Notes under the pieces: generated by a model
Seen by the model: only the letters and a program-made list of their open reading frames with translations
Databases searched by the model: none
What the model was told of the DNA's origin: nothing
In this document: piece by piece, positions 14,184 through 23,014 of the stretch
How the letters are laid out: every line of letters begins with the position of its first letter
Numbering within the stretch: position 1 is the stretch's first letter
Translations under genes and position numbers: made by a program
DNA from: Rhodospirillales bacterium
GTDB lineage: Bacteria > Pseudomonadota > Alphaproteobacteria > Reyranellales > Reyranellaceae
Assembly: GCA_009377525.1 (NCBI GenBank)
Contig: WHTW01000080.1
Coordinates: forward strand, 1-34,152
Direction: 5' to 3'
Length of the DNA stretch: 34,152 nt

Positions 14184-15872
14184 TCAGTGCTTCTGCTTCG
14201 CCAGCGCCTGCTCGCGCAGCTTGCTGAGCGTGATGCGCGAGGTCAGCGCCTCGGGATCGGTCTTCACGTGGATGATGGCGGGCTTGGCCGCCGCCACCGC
14301 GCGTTCGAAGGCCGCCGCATAGTCCTCGGTCTTCTCGACCGTCTCGCCGTGGCCGCCGAACGCTCGCGCGTAGGCCGCGAAGTCGGGGTTCTTGAGCTCC
14401 GTGCCGACCACGCGCGTCGGATACTCGCGCTCCTGGTGCATGCGGATGGTGCCGTACATGCCGTTGTCGACCACGGTGATCACGATGTTGGCGCCGTGCT
14501 GGACCGCCGTCGCGAACTCCTGGCCGTTCATCAGGAAGCAGCCGTCGCCCGCCAGCGACACCACCATGCGGCCGGGCTCGGCGATCTTGGCCGCCACCGC
14601 CGCCGGCACGCCGTAGCCCATGGCGCCGCTGGTCGGCGCCAGCTGTGTCTTGAAGCCGCGATACTGGAAGAAGCGATGGAGGAAGGCGGCGTAGTTGCCC
14701 GCACCGTTGGTGACGATGGCGTCGTCGGGCAGACGCTTGTTCAGCCAGGCGATGACCTCGCCCATGTTCACCGCCCCGGGCAGCGGGCCGGGCTTGATGT
14801 TGTCGAGATACTCGGTGTGGGCCGCCGCCGTCTCGGCCTTCCAGCGCTTGCCGTTGACCGGTTTCATGGCCTTCGCAGCCGCAGCGAAGTTCGCCATGCC
14901 GCTGTTGATCGGCAGCGTCGCCTGGTAGACGCGGCCCAGCTCCTCGGCGCCGGCATGGACATGCACCAGCTTCTGCTGCGGCACCGGCAGATCGAACAAC
15001 GTGTAGCCGCCGGTCGTCGCTTCCCCGAGCCGCGGACCGACGGCGATGATCAGGTCGCAGCCCTTCAGCCGTTTGCCCAACGCCGGGCCGACGCCGACAC
15101 CGAGATCGCCCGCGTAGTTGGGATGGCGGTTGTCGAACAGGTCCTGGTTGCGGAACGACGCGCAGACCGGCAGGTCATTGGCCTCGATGAAGGCGCGGAT
15201 GTCGGCGCAGGCCTGCGCCGTCCAGCCGCCGCCGCCCACGATCACCATCGGCTTCTCGGCTGCAGCGAGCAGCTCACGCAGCTTCGCCATGTCCTCCGGC
15301 GCCGGCGCGCCGCGCGCGATCTTGTAGGGGCCGGCGTCGGGCACCTCGACCTCGTCGACCAGCATGTCCTCGGGCAGCGCCACCACGACCGGGCCGGGCC
15401 GGCCGTTCAGCGCAGTGTGAAATGCCTGGCTGATCAGCTCGGGGATGCGCCGCGCATCCTCGATCTGGACGACCCACTTGGCCATCTGGCCGAACATGCG
15501 GCGGTAGTCGATCTCCTGGAAGGCCTCGCGGTCGGTCGCCTCGCGCGCCACCTGGCCGACCAGCAGGATCATGGGCGTCGAATCCTGGAACCCGGTATGC
15601 AATCCGATGCTGGCATTGGTGGCACCCGGACCGCGCGTGACGAAAGCGATGCCGGGCTTGCCGGTGAGCTTGCCGTAGGCCTCCGCCATGTTGGCCGCTC
15701 CGCCTTCCTGGCGGCAGATGATGAAGCGCATGGAATTGCGCTGGGCGTAGAGCGCATCGAGCGCCGCCAGGTAGCTTTCGCCTGGCACGCCGAAGATCGT
15801 GTCGGTGCCGTGGATGCGCAGCTGGTCGATCAGGACCTGAGCGCCGCTGCGGCGTGGATGAGAGCTCGCCAT
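14184..15872 (-). CDS. Thiamine-diphosphate-dependent enzyme, acetolactate synthase-like
   Basis: A 562-residue protein with the three-domain layout of the acetolactate synthase/benzoylformate decarboxylase superfamily. The PYR domain (1-170) has catalytic E56 in CRQEGGAANMAEAYGKLTG. The central domain spans about 195-335. The PP domain (about 370-540) has GDG at 442-444 and DN at 469-470, the magnesium-diphosphate motif. No acetolactate synthase small subunit is nearby and the protein is not in an ilv operon, so branched-chain synthesis is not assured. Oxo-acid decarboxylase or carboligase activity is equally possible. It follows a NIPSNAP gene by nine bases, indicating one operon. Confidence 0.88.
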   Translation of the reverse strand: MASSHPRRSGAQVLIDQLRIHGTDTIFGVPGESYLAALDALYAQRNSMRFIICRQEGGAANMAEAYGKLTGKPGIAFVTRGPGATNASIGLHTGFQDSTPMILLVGQVAREATDREAFQEIDYRRMFGQMAKWVVQIEDARRIPELISQAFHTALNGRPGPVVVALPEDMLVDEVEVPDAGPYKIARGAPAPEDMAKLRELLAAAEKPMVIVGGGGWTAQACADIRAFIEANDLPVCASFRNQDLFDNRHPNYAGDLGVGVGPALGKRLKGCDLIIAVGPRLGEATTGGYTLFDLPVPQQKLVHVHAGAEELGRVYQATLPINSGMANFAAAAKAMKPVNGKRWKAETAAAHTEYLDNIKPGPLPGAVNMGEVIAWLNKRLPDDAIVTNGAGNYAAFLHRFFQYRGFKTQLAPTSGAMGYGVPAAVAAKIAEPGRMVVSLAGDGCFLMNGQEFATAVQHGANIVITVVDNGMYGTIRMHQEREYPTRVVGTELKNPDFAAYARAFGGHGETVEKTEDYAAAFERAVAAAKPAIIHVKTDPEALTSRITLSKLREQALAKQKH

Positions 15873-15881
15873 GGCTTTCCC

Positions 15882-16196
15882 TTACTTCGTGGGTGAGAAC
15901 GAGGTTGGCACCAATATCTTGTTGTTCATGTGCTTCATATATTCTCGGCTCTTCTGCAAATAGGCCTGCCAAGCGGGATCTGCAGCCATCGCAGCGCGAC
16001 GCTTGGTGCGATCAGCGAGATCTTCGTAGGCCCAGATATGCACGATCTCATTCACATTGCCGACCTCGGTGGTGAAGAAGCCGACTAGATTGCCGAGATG
16101 CTTCTTCTGCACCGGCAGTCCTTCCTTCTCATAGAGCGCGAGGAAGTCGCGTAGCCGCCCAGGCTGCAGTTCGTAGGTGCGATGGTCGACGATCAT
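15882..16196 (-). CDS. NIPSNAP-family protein
   Basis: A 104-residue dimeric alpha/beta-barrel (ferredoxin-like) protein of the NIPSNAP family. Hallmarks are MIVDHRTYELQPGRLRDFL at the N-terminus, HLGNLVGFFTTEVGNVNEIVHIWAYEDLADR in the middle and MAADPAWQAYL toward the end. Bacterial members often sit in catabolic operons, but their role is not defined. ATG 16196 is preceded by GGAGGAATTGC, a strong ribosome-binding site, whereas the frame open to 16265 has none. It is the first gene of a two-gene unit with the thiamine-diphosphate enzyme. Confidence 0.92.
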   Translation of the reverse strand: MIVDHRTYELQPGRLRDFLALYEKEGLPVQKKHLGNLVGFFTTEVGNVNEIVHIWAYEDLADRTKRRAAMAADPAWQAYLQKSREYMKHMNNKILVPTSFSPTK

Positions 16197-16496
16197 GCAA
16201 TTCCTCCAATTTCCGTGTCGATTGTGTGACCTGCACAAATCGATCTCAACCCTGCCATCTTTCATCGACCGCTTGCGGTGGACTTGAGCTGTGAATCAGC
16301 GCATAAAGCCTGCATTGCGACACTTGCCGACGAGCATCATCATGAGTCTCGGCACAGTCGCGGAGCGCTACGCCGGTCAACGTCTTCTCGTGAGCTTCTT
16401 GGTCATCTGTCAAATGTCATCGAAACGCTTGGACCCAGTCGTCCAGCAAGCGCGAGCCGGACTCCGCTCAATCCTTCCTCCAGCCCCGAGCCTTGA
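16197..16496. other. Intergenic region with divergent promoters; long leader of the RRM gene
   Basis: Three hundred bases separate the NIPSNAP start from the RRM start. Short open frames here (16278-16496, 16291-16500) have no family resemblance and no ribosome-binding site. The region must hold the promoters of both neighbours. No strong -35/-10 pair, operator or hairpin stands out. Confidence 0.5.
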
Positions 16497-17171
16497 ATGA
16501 GTCGCAAATTGTTTGTGGGCAATCTGCCCTACTCGGTCACGTCTGAGCGTCTGTCAGAAGCCTTCTCTCAGTTCGGCACCGTTACCTCTTCAAAAGTGAT
16601 CGTGGATCGCGAGACCGGCCGCAGCCGCGGCTTCGCCTTCCTCGAGATGGAAACAGATGATCAGGGCGCCGCGGCCATGCAGGCCATGAACGGCGCGTTG
16701 CTCGATGGTCGATCGATCGCAGTCCGCGAAGCCGTCGAACGTCAGCCCGGTGGTGGTGGTGGCGGATTTGGTGGCGGCGGTGGCGGTCGTGATGGCGGCG
16801 GCTTCCGTCCGCGCGGTCCGCGTCCGCCCTACGGCGGAGGCGGTGGTGGTGGCGGCTACGGCGGCGGCGGTGGCGGTGGCTATCGCGGCGGCGGTGGCGG
16901 CGGCGGCTACGGCGGTGGTGGTCGCGATGGCGGCGGTGGCGGCGGTGGTTACCGCGGCGCCGGCCCTGGCGGCGGCGGGGGCGATGGCGGCCCAATGCGC
17001 GATCGGCGCGCCGACTTCTCCGGCGGTCCGCCGCCGGCTGGCGGCGGTTTCGATCCCGGCGGTGGGGGCGAAGTCACCCGGCCTGCACGTCGTCACCAGG
17101 GTCCGCCCGACCGGCCGCGCCGCGAGCGTGATTACGAGCCGCGCAAGCGCGGCTTCGATGACGATCAATAG
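16497..17171 (+). CDS. RRM RNA-binding protein with Gly-rich tail
   Basis: A 224-residue protein. Residues 1-80 form one RNA recognition motif: RNP2 is LFVGNLPY and RNP1 is RGFAFLEM, with the usual AAMQAMNGALLDGRSIAV C-terminal part. Residues about 84-185 are almost entirely glycine broken by Tyr, Arg and Phe (RGG-like and YGGGG units). The last 40 residues are basic and acidic mixed. Such RRM-glycine proteins bind single-stranded RNA and are often cold-induced. The low-complexity tail could drive condensate formation (inference). No Shine-Dalgarno precedes the ATG. A strong terminator follows, so it is monocistronic. Confidence 0.93.
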   Translation: MSRKLFVGNLPYSVTSERLSEAFSQFGTVTSSKVIVDRETGRSRGFAFLEMETDDQGAAAMQAMNGALLDGRSIAVREAVERQPGGGGGGFGGGGGGRDGGGFRPRGPRPPYGGGGGGGGYGGGGGGGYRGGGGGGGYGGGGRDGGGGGGGYRGAGPGGGGGDGGPMRDRRADFSGGPPPAGGGFDPGGGGEVTRPARRHQGPPDRPRRERDYEPRKRGFDDDQ

Positions 17172-17195
17172 GCCGCTTACAGCGACCTGAACGAA

Positions 17196-17231
17196 CGGAA
17201 ACGCCGGGGGTTTTGCCCCGGCGTTTTCGTT
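17196..17231 (+). terminator. Rho-independent terminator after the RRM gene
   Basis: An 11-bp stem AAACGCCGGGG / CCCCGGCGTTT (17199-17209, 17216-17226) over a GTTTTG loop, followed by TCGTTT. It starts 25 bases after the RRM stop codon. Confidence 0.88.
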
Positions 17232-17304
17232 TGGCGCTGCCGTCATATAGATGACGTCGACCACCCCGGTGCTATGCTCGCCCTCACCTATCGGGAGAGT
17301 GGGC

Positions 17305-18030
17305 ATGAAGCGACGGACTGCGCTTTTGGGCTCCCTGGCGGCGGTCACCGCCGCGTCGACGGCGCGGGCGGAGACGCTGGTCGACCTGCAGCTCGTGCTG
17401 GCGGTCGACGTGTCGCGTTCGATCGACGAGGTCGAGGCCGAGCTCCAGCGCCGCGGCTACATCGAGGCGCTCACCAACGAGCGTGTCATCGACGCCATCC
17501 TGTCGGGCGAGAACCGGCGCATCGCGGTCTGCTACACTGAATGGGCCGGCACGCACTACCAGGTGGTGGTGATCGACTGGACCGTGATCGACAGCCCTGC
17601 CGCCGCGCGCCGCTTCGCCGACAAGCTCGCCGAGGCGCCGCGCCAGTCGCAGAGCTGGACGGCGGTCGGCGACGGTCTCGCCCATGCCGGGCAGCGTTTC
17701 GACAGTTCGGGCTTCGTCGCCAAGCGCCGCGTCATCGACATCTCCGGCGACGGCCGCACCAACGACGGCCCGCCGGCCGAGTTGGTGCGCGACCGGCTGG
17801 TGCAACTGGGCATCGTCGTCAATGGCCTGCCGGTGATGATGAACCGCACCAACTTCGGCCGCCCGCCCGATCTCAGCCTCGACAAGTACTACGAAGAGAA
17901 CGTCACCGGTGGGCCGGGCTCGTTCATGATCGTGGCCGAGAATTTCGACCATTTCGGCCGCGCCGTGCGCACCAAGCTGGTGCGCGAGATCTCCGGCGTC
18001 GACGTCACCGGCCGGCCAGCACCTGCCTGA
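17305..18030 (+). CDS. DUF1194 secreted VWA-like protein
   Basis: A 241-residue exported protein. An N-terminal signal peptide (MKRRTALLGSLAA ... TARA) precedes a von Willebrand A-type fold. The metal-ion-dependent adhesion site starts with DVSRSID (DxSxS), and the later VIDISGDGRTNDG is the typical DUF1194 strand and loop. The function is not established for this family; the fold suggests metal-dependent protein binding in the periplasm. ATG 17305 follows GGGAGAG; the frame opens earlier at 17251 but inside the promoter region. It converges with the frameshifted hydrolase, whose stop codon overlaps its end region (18005). Confidence 0.9.
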   Translation: MKRRTALLGSLAAVTAASTARAETLVDLQLVLAVDVSRSIDEVEAELQRRGYIEALTNERVIDAILSGENRRIAVCYTEWAGTHYQVVVIDWTVIDSPAAARRFADKLAEAPRQSQSWTAVGDGLAHAGQRFDSSGFVAKRRVIDISGDGRTNDGPPAELVRDRLVQLGIVVNGLPVMMNRTNFGRPPDLSLDKYYEENVTGGPGSFMIVAENFDHFGRAVRTKLVREISGVDVTGRPAPA

Positions 18031-19365
18031 GGCGCTCGAACGGCGCGGCGTCGCGCGTGAGCTGCACGGGCATGCCAAGATGGCCGAGCGGATAGCGGAA
18101 GACGTTGGCCGACGGCAGCCGCCATTGCTGGGTCACCGCCAGGCCGTCGTCGTATGGCACCCAGCGATCGGTCTCGCCCAGCACCGAGACGATCGTCGAC
18201 GGCGCCAGCGCCGGCTGCGTGGCCGGATCGATCAGCTTTGACAGGCGCGCCAATGCCTCGCGCGACCAGCCGGCGCGCGCCAGCGCGCGGTCGAGGCCGA
18301 GTGTGACGGCGAGCGCCCCACCGAAGGTCACGTCCTCGATGCGGCCGGAAAGGCTTATGAGCATGACGCCGTCAGGCCGCGCCTCGGCAGGCCACAGATG
18401 GCAGCGGCTGGCGGCCTGCCGGGCGACGAACGACGTCATCGAAATGCCGGCCAGCGCCAACTTGCCGCCGAAGCGCTGGCGGCACCAGACGATCAGCAGC
18501 GCCGATTCGAGCGCCTGGCCGGCTATAAGATCGATCGAGCTGGTCGGCCCGGCGGCAAAGAACGGCTCGCCGCCGTAGCGCCCCGGCATGCGCGCAGGCC
18601 GTGATAGGGCGAGATCGGCTCGACCACGCGCCAGCCCAGGTCGGCCAGCCGGGTAGCCGGGCCGCGCGCGACCGTCAGCAGCTCGAACTCCAGGCAAAGG
18701 CCGCTGCCGAAGATCAGTGTCGGACACGGCGCCGGATCGACCGGCTCGATCACGCGCGCGTAGAGGACCTCGCTGCCTGGCCGCTGACGCAGCCGTGACA
18801 GGGGGGTCGGTGCGCGCAGCCAATATTCGCGCTGGCCGCCTTCGATGACCGGCGGCGAAACGGCGACGGTGCCGACGTCGACGGCAACGTCGTAGAGGCT
18901 GTCGGGCCGGGCGATCGCCGGCCCGAGATCGTGCTCGACGCGGGCCGGCTGGTCGATCTCCCAGCGCGCCGACGGCGGCCGGGTCGGAAACAGCAGCGGA
19001 TAGAACGACGCGCGCGTCGCCAGGTGGCGCGTGGCGGCGGCGCGGCGCCGGCGGTCCAGCAGCGAACAGTCCTCGTCCGGCGCATCGCCGAACAGCGACG
19101 TTTCCCAGGCGGAGCGGGCCGCCTCTGCTGCCGCCTTGCAGCCTGCGTTGCGCGCCAGCACCGAGCGCAAGTAAGGCTCCGGCCGAGCGGCGACCGGCGC
19201 GCCGATCTCGTCGCGAAAGAGCGCTGTGTCGTCACCGGCTGCATTGGCCGCCGCCCACAGGCGCGACAGCGGAAAATACCAGCGTTTGAGACCAAGCAGG
19301 CCGGCCTGGTCGACCCACGGCTTGGCCAGCAGTGCGCCCGGCGGCGAGCGAAACAGGACGTCCAT
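18005..19365 (-). pseudogene. Frameshifted alpha/beta hydrolase (ABHD18-like)
   Basis: Two overlapping minus-strand frames together give one protein of about 453 residues. The upstream part (19365 to about 18592, 258 residues, from MDVLFRSPPGALLAKPW) ends at VVEPISPYHGLR. The downstream part continues with MPGRYGGEPFFAAGPTSS and runs to 18005. It contains a nucleophile elbow GISMTS, and GETDRWVP and LGHLG likely hold the acid and histidine. One missing base in the run CGCGC-ATG at about 18590-18594 explains the break. The order of motifs resembles eukaryotic ABHD18 and bacterial relatives, at moderate confidence. Either this is a recent pseudogene or the sequence has an indel error. The 3' end overlaps the DUF1194 gene by 26 bases. 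Confidence 0.75.
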
Positions 19366-19459
19366 CGGTCTACCCCCGCTCTCGATTTCGCTTGGCCGCA
19401 CGACAGGCTTGGCAGCATCATCGCCACTCGTTACGTCCTTCGGCAATGGAGACCTCTTG

Positions 19460-20203
19460 ATGCTGGCCAACGACCCCGTGACCCAGGCGCGGATCGATCT
19501 GACGACCGCACTCCGGGCGGCCGCGCGGCACGGCCTGAACGAAGGCGTGTGCAACCATTTCAGCATGACCGTGCCCGCCCGCGAGGACCTGTTCCTGGTC
19601 AACCCGCGGGGCCTGCACTGGTCGGAGATCACGCCCGCCGACCTGGTGATGGCCGACGGCGAAGGCAACGTCATCGAGGGCAAGTACCAGGTCGAGGCGA
19701 CAGCCTTCTACATTCATGCCCGCATCCATGCCGGCAACCCGCGCGCCAAGGTCGTGCTGCACACCCACATGCCCTACGCCACGGCGCTGACCTCGATCCG
19801 CGACGGCCGCATCGAGATGTGCACCCAGAACGCCTTCCGCTACTGGAACCGCATCGCCTACGACGACGAATATGCCGGCGTGGCGCTCAGCAACGAGGAA
19901 GGCGACCGCATGTGCCGCGCCATGGCCGGCAAGGACATCCTGTTCCTGCGCAACCACGGTGTCATCGTGAGCGGCCCCACCGTGGCGCAGACCTACGACG
20001 ACCTCTACTACCTCGAGCGTGCCGCCATGGTGCAGGTGCTGGCCATGCAGACCGGCAAGCCGTTGCGCAATATCGACGCCAAGCTCGCCGAGCATACGGC
20101 CAACCAGATCGCTGGCGAGGCTCAGCAGGCCCTCCTGCATTTCGAATCGCTGAAGCGCATGCTCGACCGCGATGAGCCGGGCTGGCGCCGGCTCGCAGCC
20201 TAG
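19460..20203 (+). CDS. Class II aldolase/adducin-family protein
   Basis: A 248-residue cytoplasmic protein of the class II (zinc) aldolase family related to L-fuculose-phosphate aldolase and adducin heads. Zinc ligands are H101 and H103 in LHTHMPYATA and H166 in LRNHG. E80 in YQVEATAFYIH is at the catalytic acid position. Many family members act as aldolases or decarboxylases on sugar or keto-acid substrates; the substrate here is unknown. ATG 19460 is chosen for GGAG eight bases upstream; the frame opens far earlier inside the neighbouring gene. It heads a four-gene plus-strand run with gaps of 10-30 bases. Confidence 0.9.
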   Translation: MLANDPVTQARIDLTTALRAAARHGLNEGVCNHFSMTVPAREDLFLVNPRGLHWSEITPADLVMADGEGNVIEGKYQVEATAFYIHARIHAGNPRAKVVLHTHMPYATALTSIRDGRIEMCTQNAFRYWNRIAYDDEYAGVALSNEEGDRMCRAMAGKDILFLRNHGVIVSGPTVAQTYDDLYYLERAAMVQVLAMQTGKPLRNIDAKLAEHTANQIAGEAQQALLHFESLKRMLDRDEPGWRRLAA

Positions 20204-20213
20204 GGAGCGCCGG

Positions 20214-20825
20214 ATGCATGTCGCGATTCGCGCCGCGGCGCTGGGGCTGCTCGCCGCCGCAACCCTCACCCTGTCCGGTGAGGCCTCGGCGCAGAGCTAC
20301 GGCGTGCCGGCCGGGCCCAAGATCGGCGAGATGGAGGTCAAGGCCTACCAGGGGATACCCAAGACCAAGGTCGCCGTCCAGCTCACGTCCGACACCCATC
20401 TGTCGCGCGAGCTGCGCCGCCAGGTGATGATCCGACTGTCCAAGCGCGGCAACGAGGTCGGCTTCTCGGGCGGCAACGTCATGCGCATGGACGTGAGCTA
20501 TTTCGATTTCTCGGACAGCGGCCGCGGCGACTACGGCACGCAGGGCGGCCAGCCTTCCTACGCCCCGCCCGGTTCCAACCCACGCATGGACCTGCCCAGC
20601 AACACGATCCGGCGGCGCGACGGGCTCGGCTCGCCGACCAGCGTGCCGACCTTGCGCATCACGCTGACGCTCTACTCGAAAGACGGCGGCAAGGTGCTGT
20701 GGACAGCGAGCGGATCGTGCGCCACCCAGGCGGACAAGGCGCAGACCGCAGGCGAGGCCATCATCAACCGCATCTTCGACAGCGCCGACAAGAGCCTCAC
20801 CGGCGACGCCGGCTGCCCGCTTTAG
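20214..20825 (+). CDS. Secreted hypothetical protein
   Basis: A 203-residue protein with a clear signal peptide (MHVAIRAAALGLLAAATLTLSGEASAQ, start supported by GGAGCGCCGG). The mature part has alternating beta-strand pattern. A Ser/Gly/Pro-rich linker at about 95-140 (DSGRGDYGTQGGQPSYAPPG) separates two halves, and the C-terminal half has two cysteines (GSCATQ and DAGCPL) that may form a disulfide. I do not recognise the family. It starts 10 bases after the aldolase stop, and the next gene starts 30 bases later, so it belongs to the same transcript. Confidence 0.75.
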   Translation: MHVAIRAAALGLLAAATLTLSGEASAQSYGVPAGPKIGEMEVKAYQGIPKTKVAVQLTSDTHLSRELRRQVMIRLSKRGNEVGFSGGNVMRMDVSYFDFSDSGRGDYGTQGGQPSYAPPGSNPRMDLPSNTIRRRDGLGSPTSVPTLRITLTLYSKDGGKVLWTASGSCATQADKAQTAGEAIINRIFDSADKSLTGDAGCPL

Positions 20826-20855
20826 TCGCCCCTTACAACTGGAGGAAATCATCTC

Positions 20856-21404
20856 ATGCCGCGTCTGGCGCCGCTCGACCTCGCCAAGCTCACGCCCGAC
20901 CAGAAGAAGGTGGCCGACGCGATCGTCGCGGGGCCGCGCGGCGGCCTGCGCGGGCCGTTCGAGCCCTGGCTGCGCAGCCCGTATCTCGCCGACCGCGCCC
21001 AGAAGCTCGGCGAGTATTGCCGCTTCAACAACTCGCTGCCCAAGGATCTCTCCGAGCTCGCGATCTGCCTGATCGGCCGGCATTTCAAGGCGCAGTACGA
21101 GTTCTACGCTCATGCGCGGCTGGCCAAGGAAGCGGGCCTCGCACCGGCGATCGTCGAGGCGATCCGTACCCGCCAGTCACCACCCTTCACGCGCGATGTC
21201 GAGAAGATCGTCTACGACTTCGTCACCGAGTATCTCGCGACCAATCGTGTGTCGGCGCCCAACTACAAGCGCGCCGTCGACGCCTTCGGCGAGCAGGGCG
21301 TTGTCGATCTGGTGGGCGTGTGCGGCTACTACATGCTGGTGTCGATGACGCTCAACGTCTTCGAGATGCCGCTGCCGCCGGGCGAGCCAGAACCTCTCGC
21401 CTAG
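20856..21404 (+). CDS. Carboxymuconolactone decarboxylase-like protein
   Basis: A 182-residue all-helical protein of the CMD/AhpD-like superfamily. The central core LSELAICLIGRHFKAQYEFYAHARLAKEAGL ... IVEAI matches this fold. The CxxC thiol pair of AhpD peroxidases is absent; AQYEFYAH occupies that place, as in the decarboxylase branch. It is probably a ring-opening or decarboxylase-type enzyme of aromatic or related catabolism, exact substrate unknown. ATG 20856 is preceded by GGAGGAAATC. It lies in the middle of the plus-strand run, 13 bases before the LysE exporter. Confidence 0.88.
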   Translation: MPRLAPLDLAKLTPDQKKVADAIVAGPRGGLRGPFEPWLRSPYLADRAQKLGEYCRFNNSLPKDLSELAICLIGRHFKAQYEFYAHARLAKEAGLAPAIVEAIRTRQSPPFTRDVEKIVYDFVTEYLATNRVSAPNYKRAVDAFGEQGVVDLVGVCGYYMLVSMTLNVFEMPLPPGEPEPLA

Positions 21405-21417
21405 GCCGCTGACCTGA

Positions 21418-22035
21418 ATGAGCTTCCTGCTTTTCCTGGCAGCGGCATCGATCATCGCCCTGTCACCCGGGCCCGGCATCTTCTATGTCGCAGCGCGCAC
21501 GCTTGCCGACGGTCGCGGTGTCGGTCTGGCGTCGAGCCTGGGCACGGGTATCGGTGGGCTGGTGCATGTCGCGGCAGGCGCCGTCGGGGTGTCGGCGCTG
21601 ATCCTGGCGAGCGCCGAGGCCTTCACCTTCCTCAAGCTTGCGGGCACGCTCTACCTGGTGTGGCTCGGCATCAAGACGGCGCGCGAAGCGCGCCTCGACA
21701 TCGTCGCAGCGGCGCGCGGCGCCGGCGTTGGCCGGGCCTTTCGCGACGGCATCTTCGTCGAGGCCCTGAACCCCAAGACGGCGGCTTTCTTCCTCGCCTT
21801 TCTGCCGCAGTTCGTCGACCCTGCCCTTGGCGCGGTGTGGCTGCAGTTCTTCGTGCTCGGTCTGATCTCGGTGTTCCTGAACACCGCGGTCGATGTCGTC
21901 GTGGTGTTCATGGCCGTGCGCGCCCGCTCGGCGGCGCTCGCACGGCCGTCGTTGCTGGCCCGCCTGCGCACCGGCGCCGGCATCGCCATCGCGGGTCTCG
22001 GCATCGGTTTGCTGTTCGCGCGGAGGCCGGCCTAA
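21418..22035 (+). CDS. LysE/RhtB-family exporter
   Basis: A 205-residue inner-membrane protein with five to six hydrophobic helices. The family signature SPGPGIFYV lies at residues 16-24, followed by a Gly-rich second helix, LYLVWLGIKTARE and EALNPKTAAFFLAFLPQFVDP. LysE/RhtB proteins export amino acids or related small metabolites. Substrate is not readable. It is the last gene of the plus-strand run and its end is nine bases from the end of the convergent cyclase gene. Confidence 0.92.
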   Translation: MSFLLFLAAASIIALSPGPGIFYVAARTLADGRGVGLASSLGTGIGGLVHVAAGAVGVSALILASAEAFTFLKLAGTLYLVWLGIKTAREARLDIVAAARGAGVGRAFRDGIFVEALNPKTAAFFLAFLPQFVDPALGAVWLQFFVLGLISVFLNTAVDVVVVFMAVRARSAALARPSLLARLRTGAGIAIAGLGIGLLFARRPA

Positions 22036-22044
22036 AAGTCCGCC

Positions 22045-22821
22045 TTATTCCTCGAAGATCGCCACCGCGCGAGTCCAGCCGGCGGAGGCGCCGCGGATCT
22101 TGTGCGGGAAGCAGGCGATGGTGAAGCCGTCGCCGGGCAGCGCCTCGAGATTGTGCAGCTTCTCAAGATGGCAGTAGCCGATATGGCGGCCGGCCTTGTG
22201 GCCTTCCCAGATGATCGAGGGGTCGTGGTCCTTGGCCCACTTCTGGGCGGTCCAATAGAACGGCGCGTCCCAGCTCCAGGCGTCGGTGCCGGTGAGCCGA
22301 ATGCCCTTCTCGAGCAGGAACATGGTGGCGTCGTAGCCCATGCCGCAGCCCGCGTTGACGTAGTCGTTGTTGCCGTAGCGCGAGCCTGCGCGCGTGTTGA
22401 CCACGACGATCTCGAGCGGCTTCAGCTCATGGCCGATACGCAGAAGCTCGTCCTCGACTTCCTTGGCGGTGATGACGTGTCCGTCCGGCTTGTCGCGGAA
22501 GTCGAGCTTCACGCCGGGCTGGAAGCACCATTCGAGCGGCACCTCGTCGATGGTGATGGCCCGCTCGCCCTTGTTCATCGTCGGATGGAAGTGATAGGGC
22601 GCATCGAGATGCGTTCCGTTGTGGGTCGAAAGATTGACGTTCTCGACCGCCCAGCCCTGCCCGTCCGGCAGGTCCTCTTTCTTGAGGCCAGGAAAGAAGC
22701 CGGCGATCTGGCCCGCCGTGTCCTCGTGCCGGTGGTACTGGATCTTGGGCCCGAACGGCGGCGGATCGGAAATGACGTCGTTCTCGAGATAGATCGAGAG
22801 ATCAACGAAGCGACGCAGCAT
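22045..22821 (-). CDS. Cyclase-family (kynurenine formamidase-like) metal hydrolase
   Basis: A 258-residue metallo-hydrolase of the cyclase family (Pfam Cyclase, relatives of bacterial KynB and isatin hydrolase). The metal motif HxGTHxDxPxH reads H67-N-GTH71-LD73-AP-YH77. Other conserved parts are FVDLSIYLENDVISDPP at the start and the TGTDAWSWD segment. It likely hydrolyses an amide or lactam. ATG 22821 fits the family start and follows GAGAAG; an ATG at 22944 would add 41 residues, of which a helical piece (DIRLDLLRRYDIMRGW) looks partly protein-like. It ends close to the LysE gene. Confidence 0.88.
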   Translation of the reverse strand: MLRRFVDLSIYLENDVISDPPPFGPKIQYHRHEDTAGQIAGFFPGLKKEDLPDGQGWAVENVNLSTHNGTHLDAPYHFHPTMNKGERAITIDEVPLEWCFQPGVKLDFRDKPDGHVITAKEVEDELLRIGHELKPLEIVVVNTRAGSRYGNNDYVNAGCGMGYDATMFLLEKGIRLTGTDAWSWDAPFYWTAQKWAKDHDPSIIWEGHKAGRHIGYCHLEKLHNLEALPGDGFTIACFPHKIRGASAGWTRAVAIFEE

Positions 22822-23014
22822 GATGGACTTCTCAAGGACCGTTGAGCGAATGCCGTCCTGATACCAGCCGCGCATGATATCATAGCGGCGGAGCAGGTCG
22901 AGGCGGATGTCGCGACCGGAAGCGATGACGGGGTGCGCGGCCATGGCCCGGCATTGGTATCGCAGTCGAGCGGCCTAATCCACGGCGGCCGCGCGCGCGT
23001 TCACGAAGAGCGGC

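Noticed and set aside
13845..15896. 683-residue open frame on the plus strand
   Set aside because: Antisense shadow of the thiamine-diphosphate enzyme, caused by high GC; the composition is Arg/Gly/Ala/Asp rich and not protein-like.
16278..16500. Short open frames before the RRM gene, one ending in ATGA overlap with its start
   Set aside because: Overlap looks like a coupled leader peptide, but there is no ribosome-binding site or codon bias to support it.
18931..20175. 414-residue plus-strand open frame
   Set aside because: Runs over the hydrolase and aldolase genes in a wrong frame; no family features.
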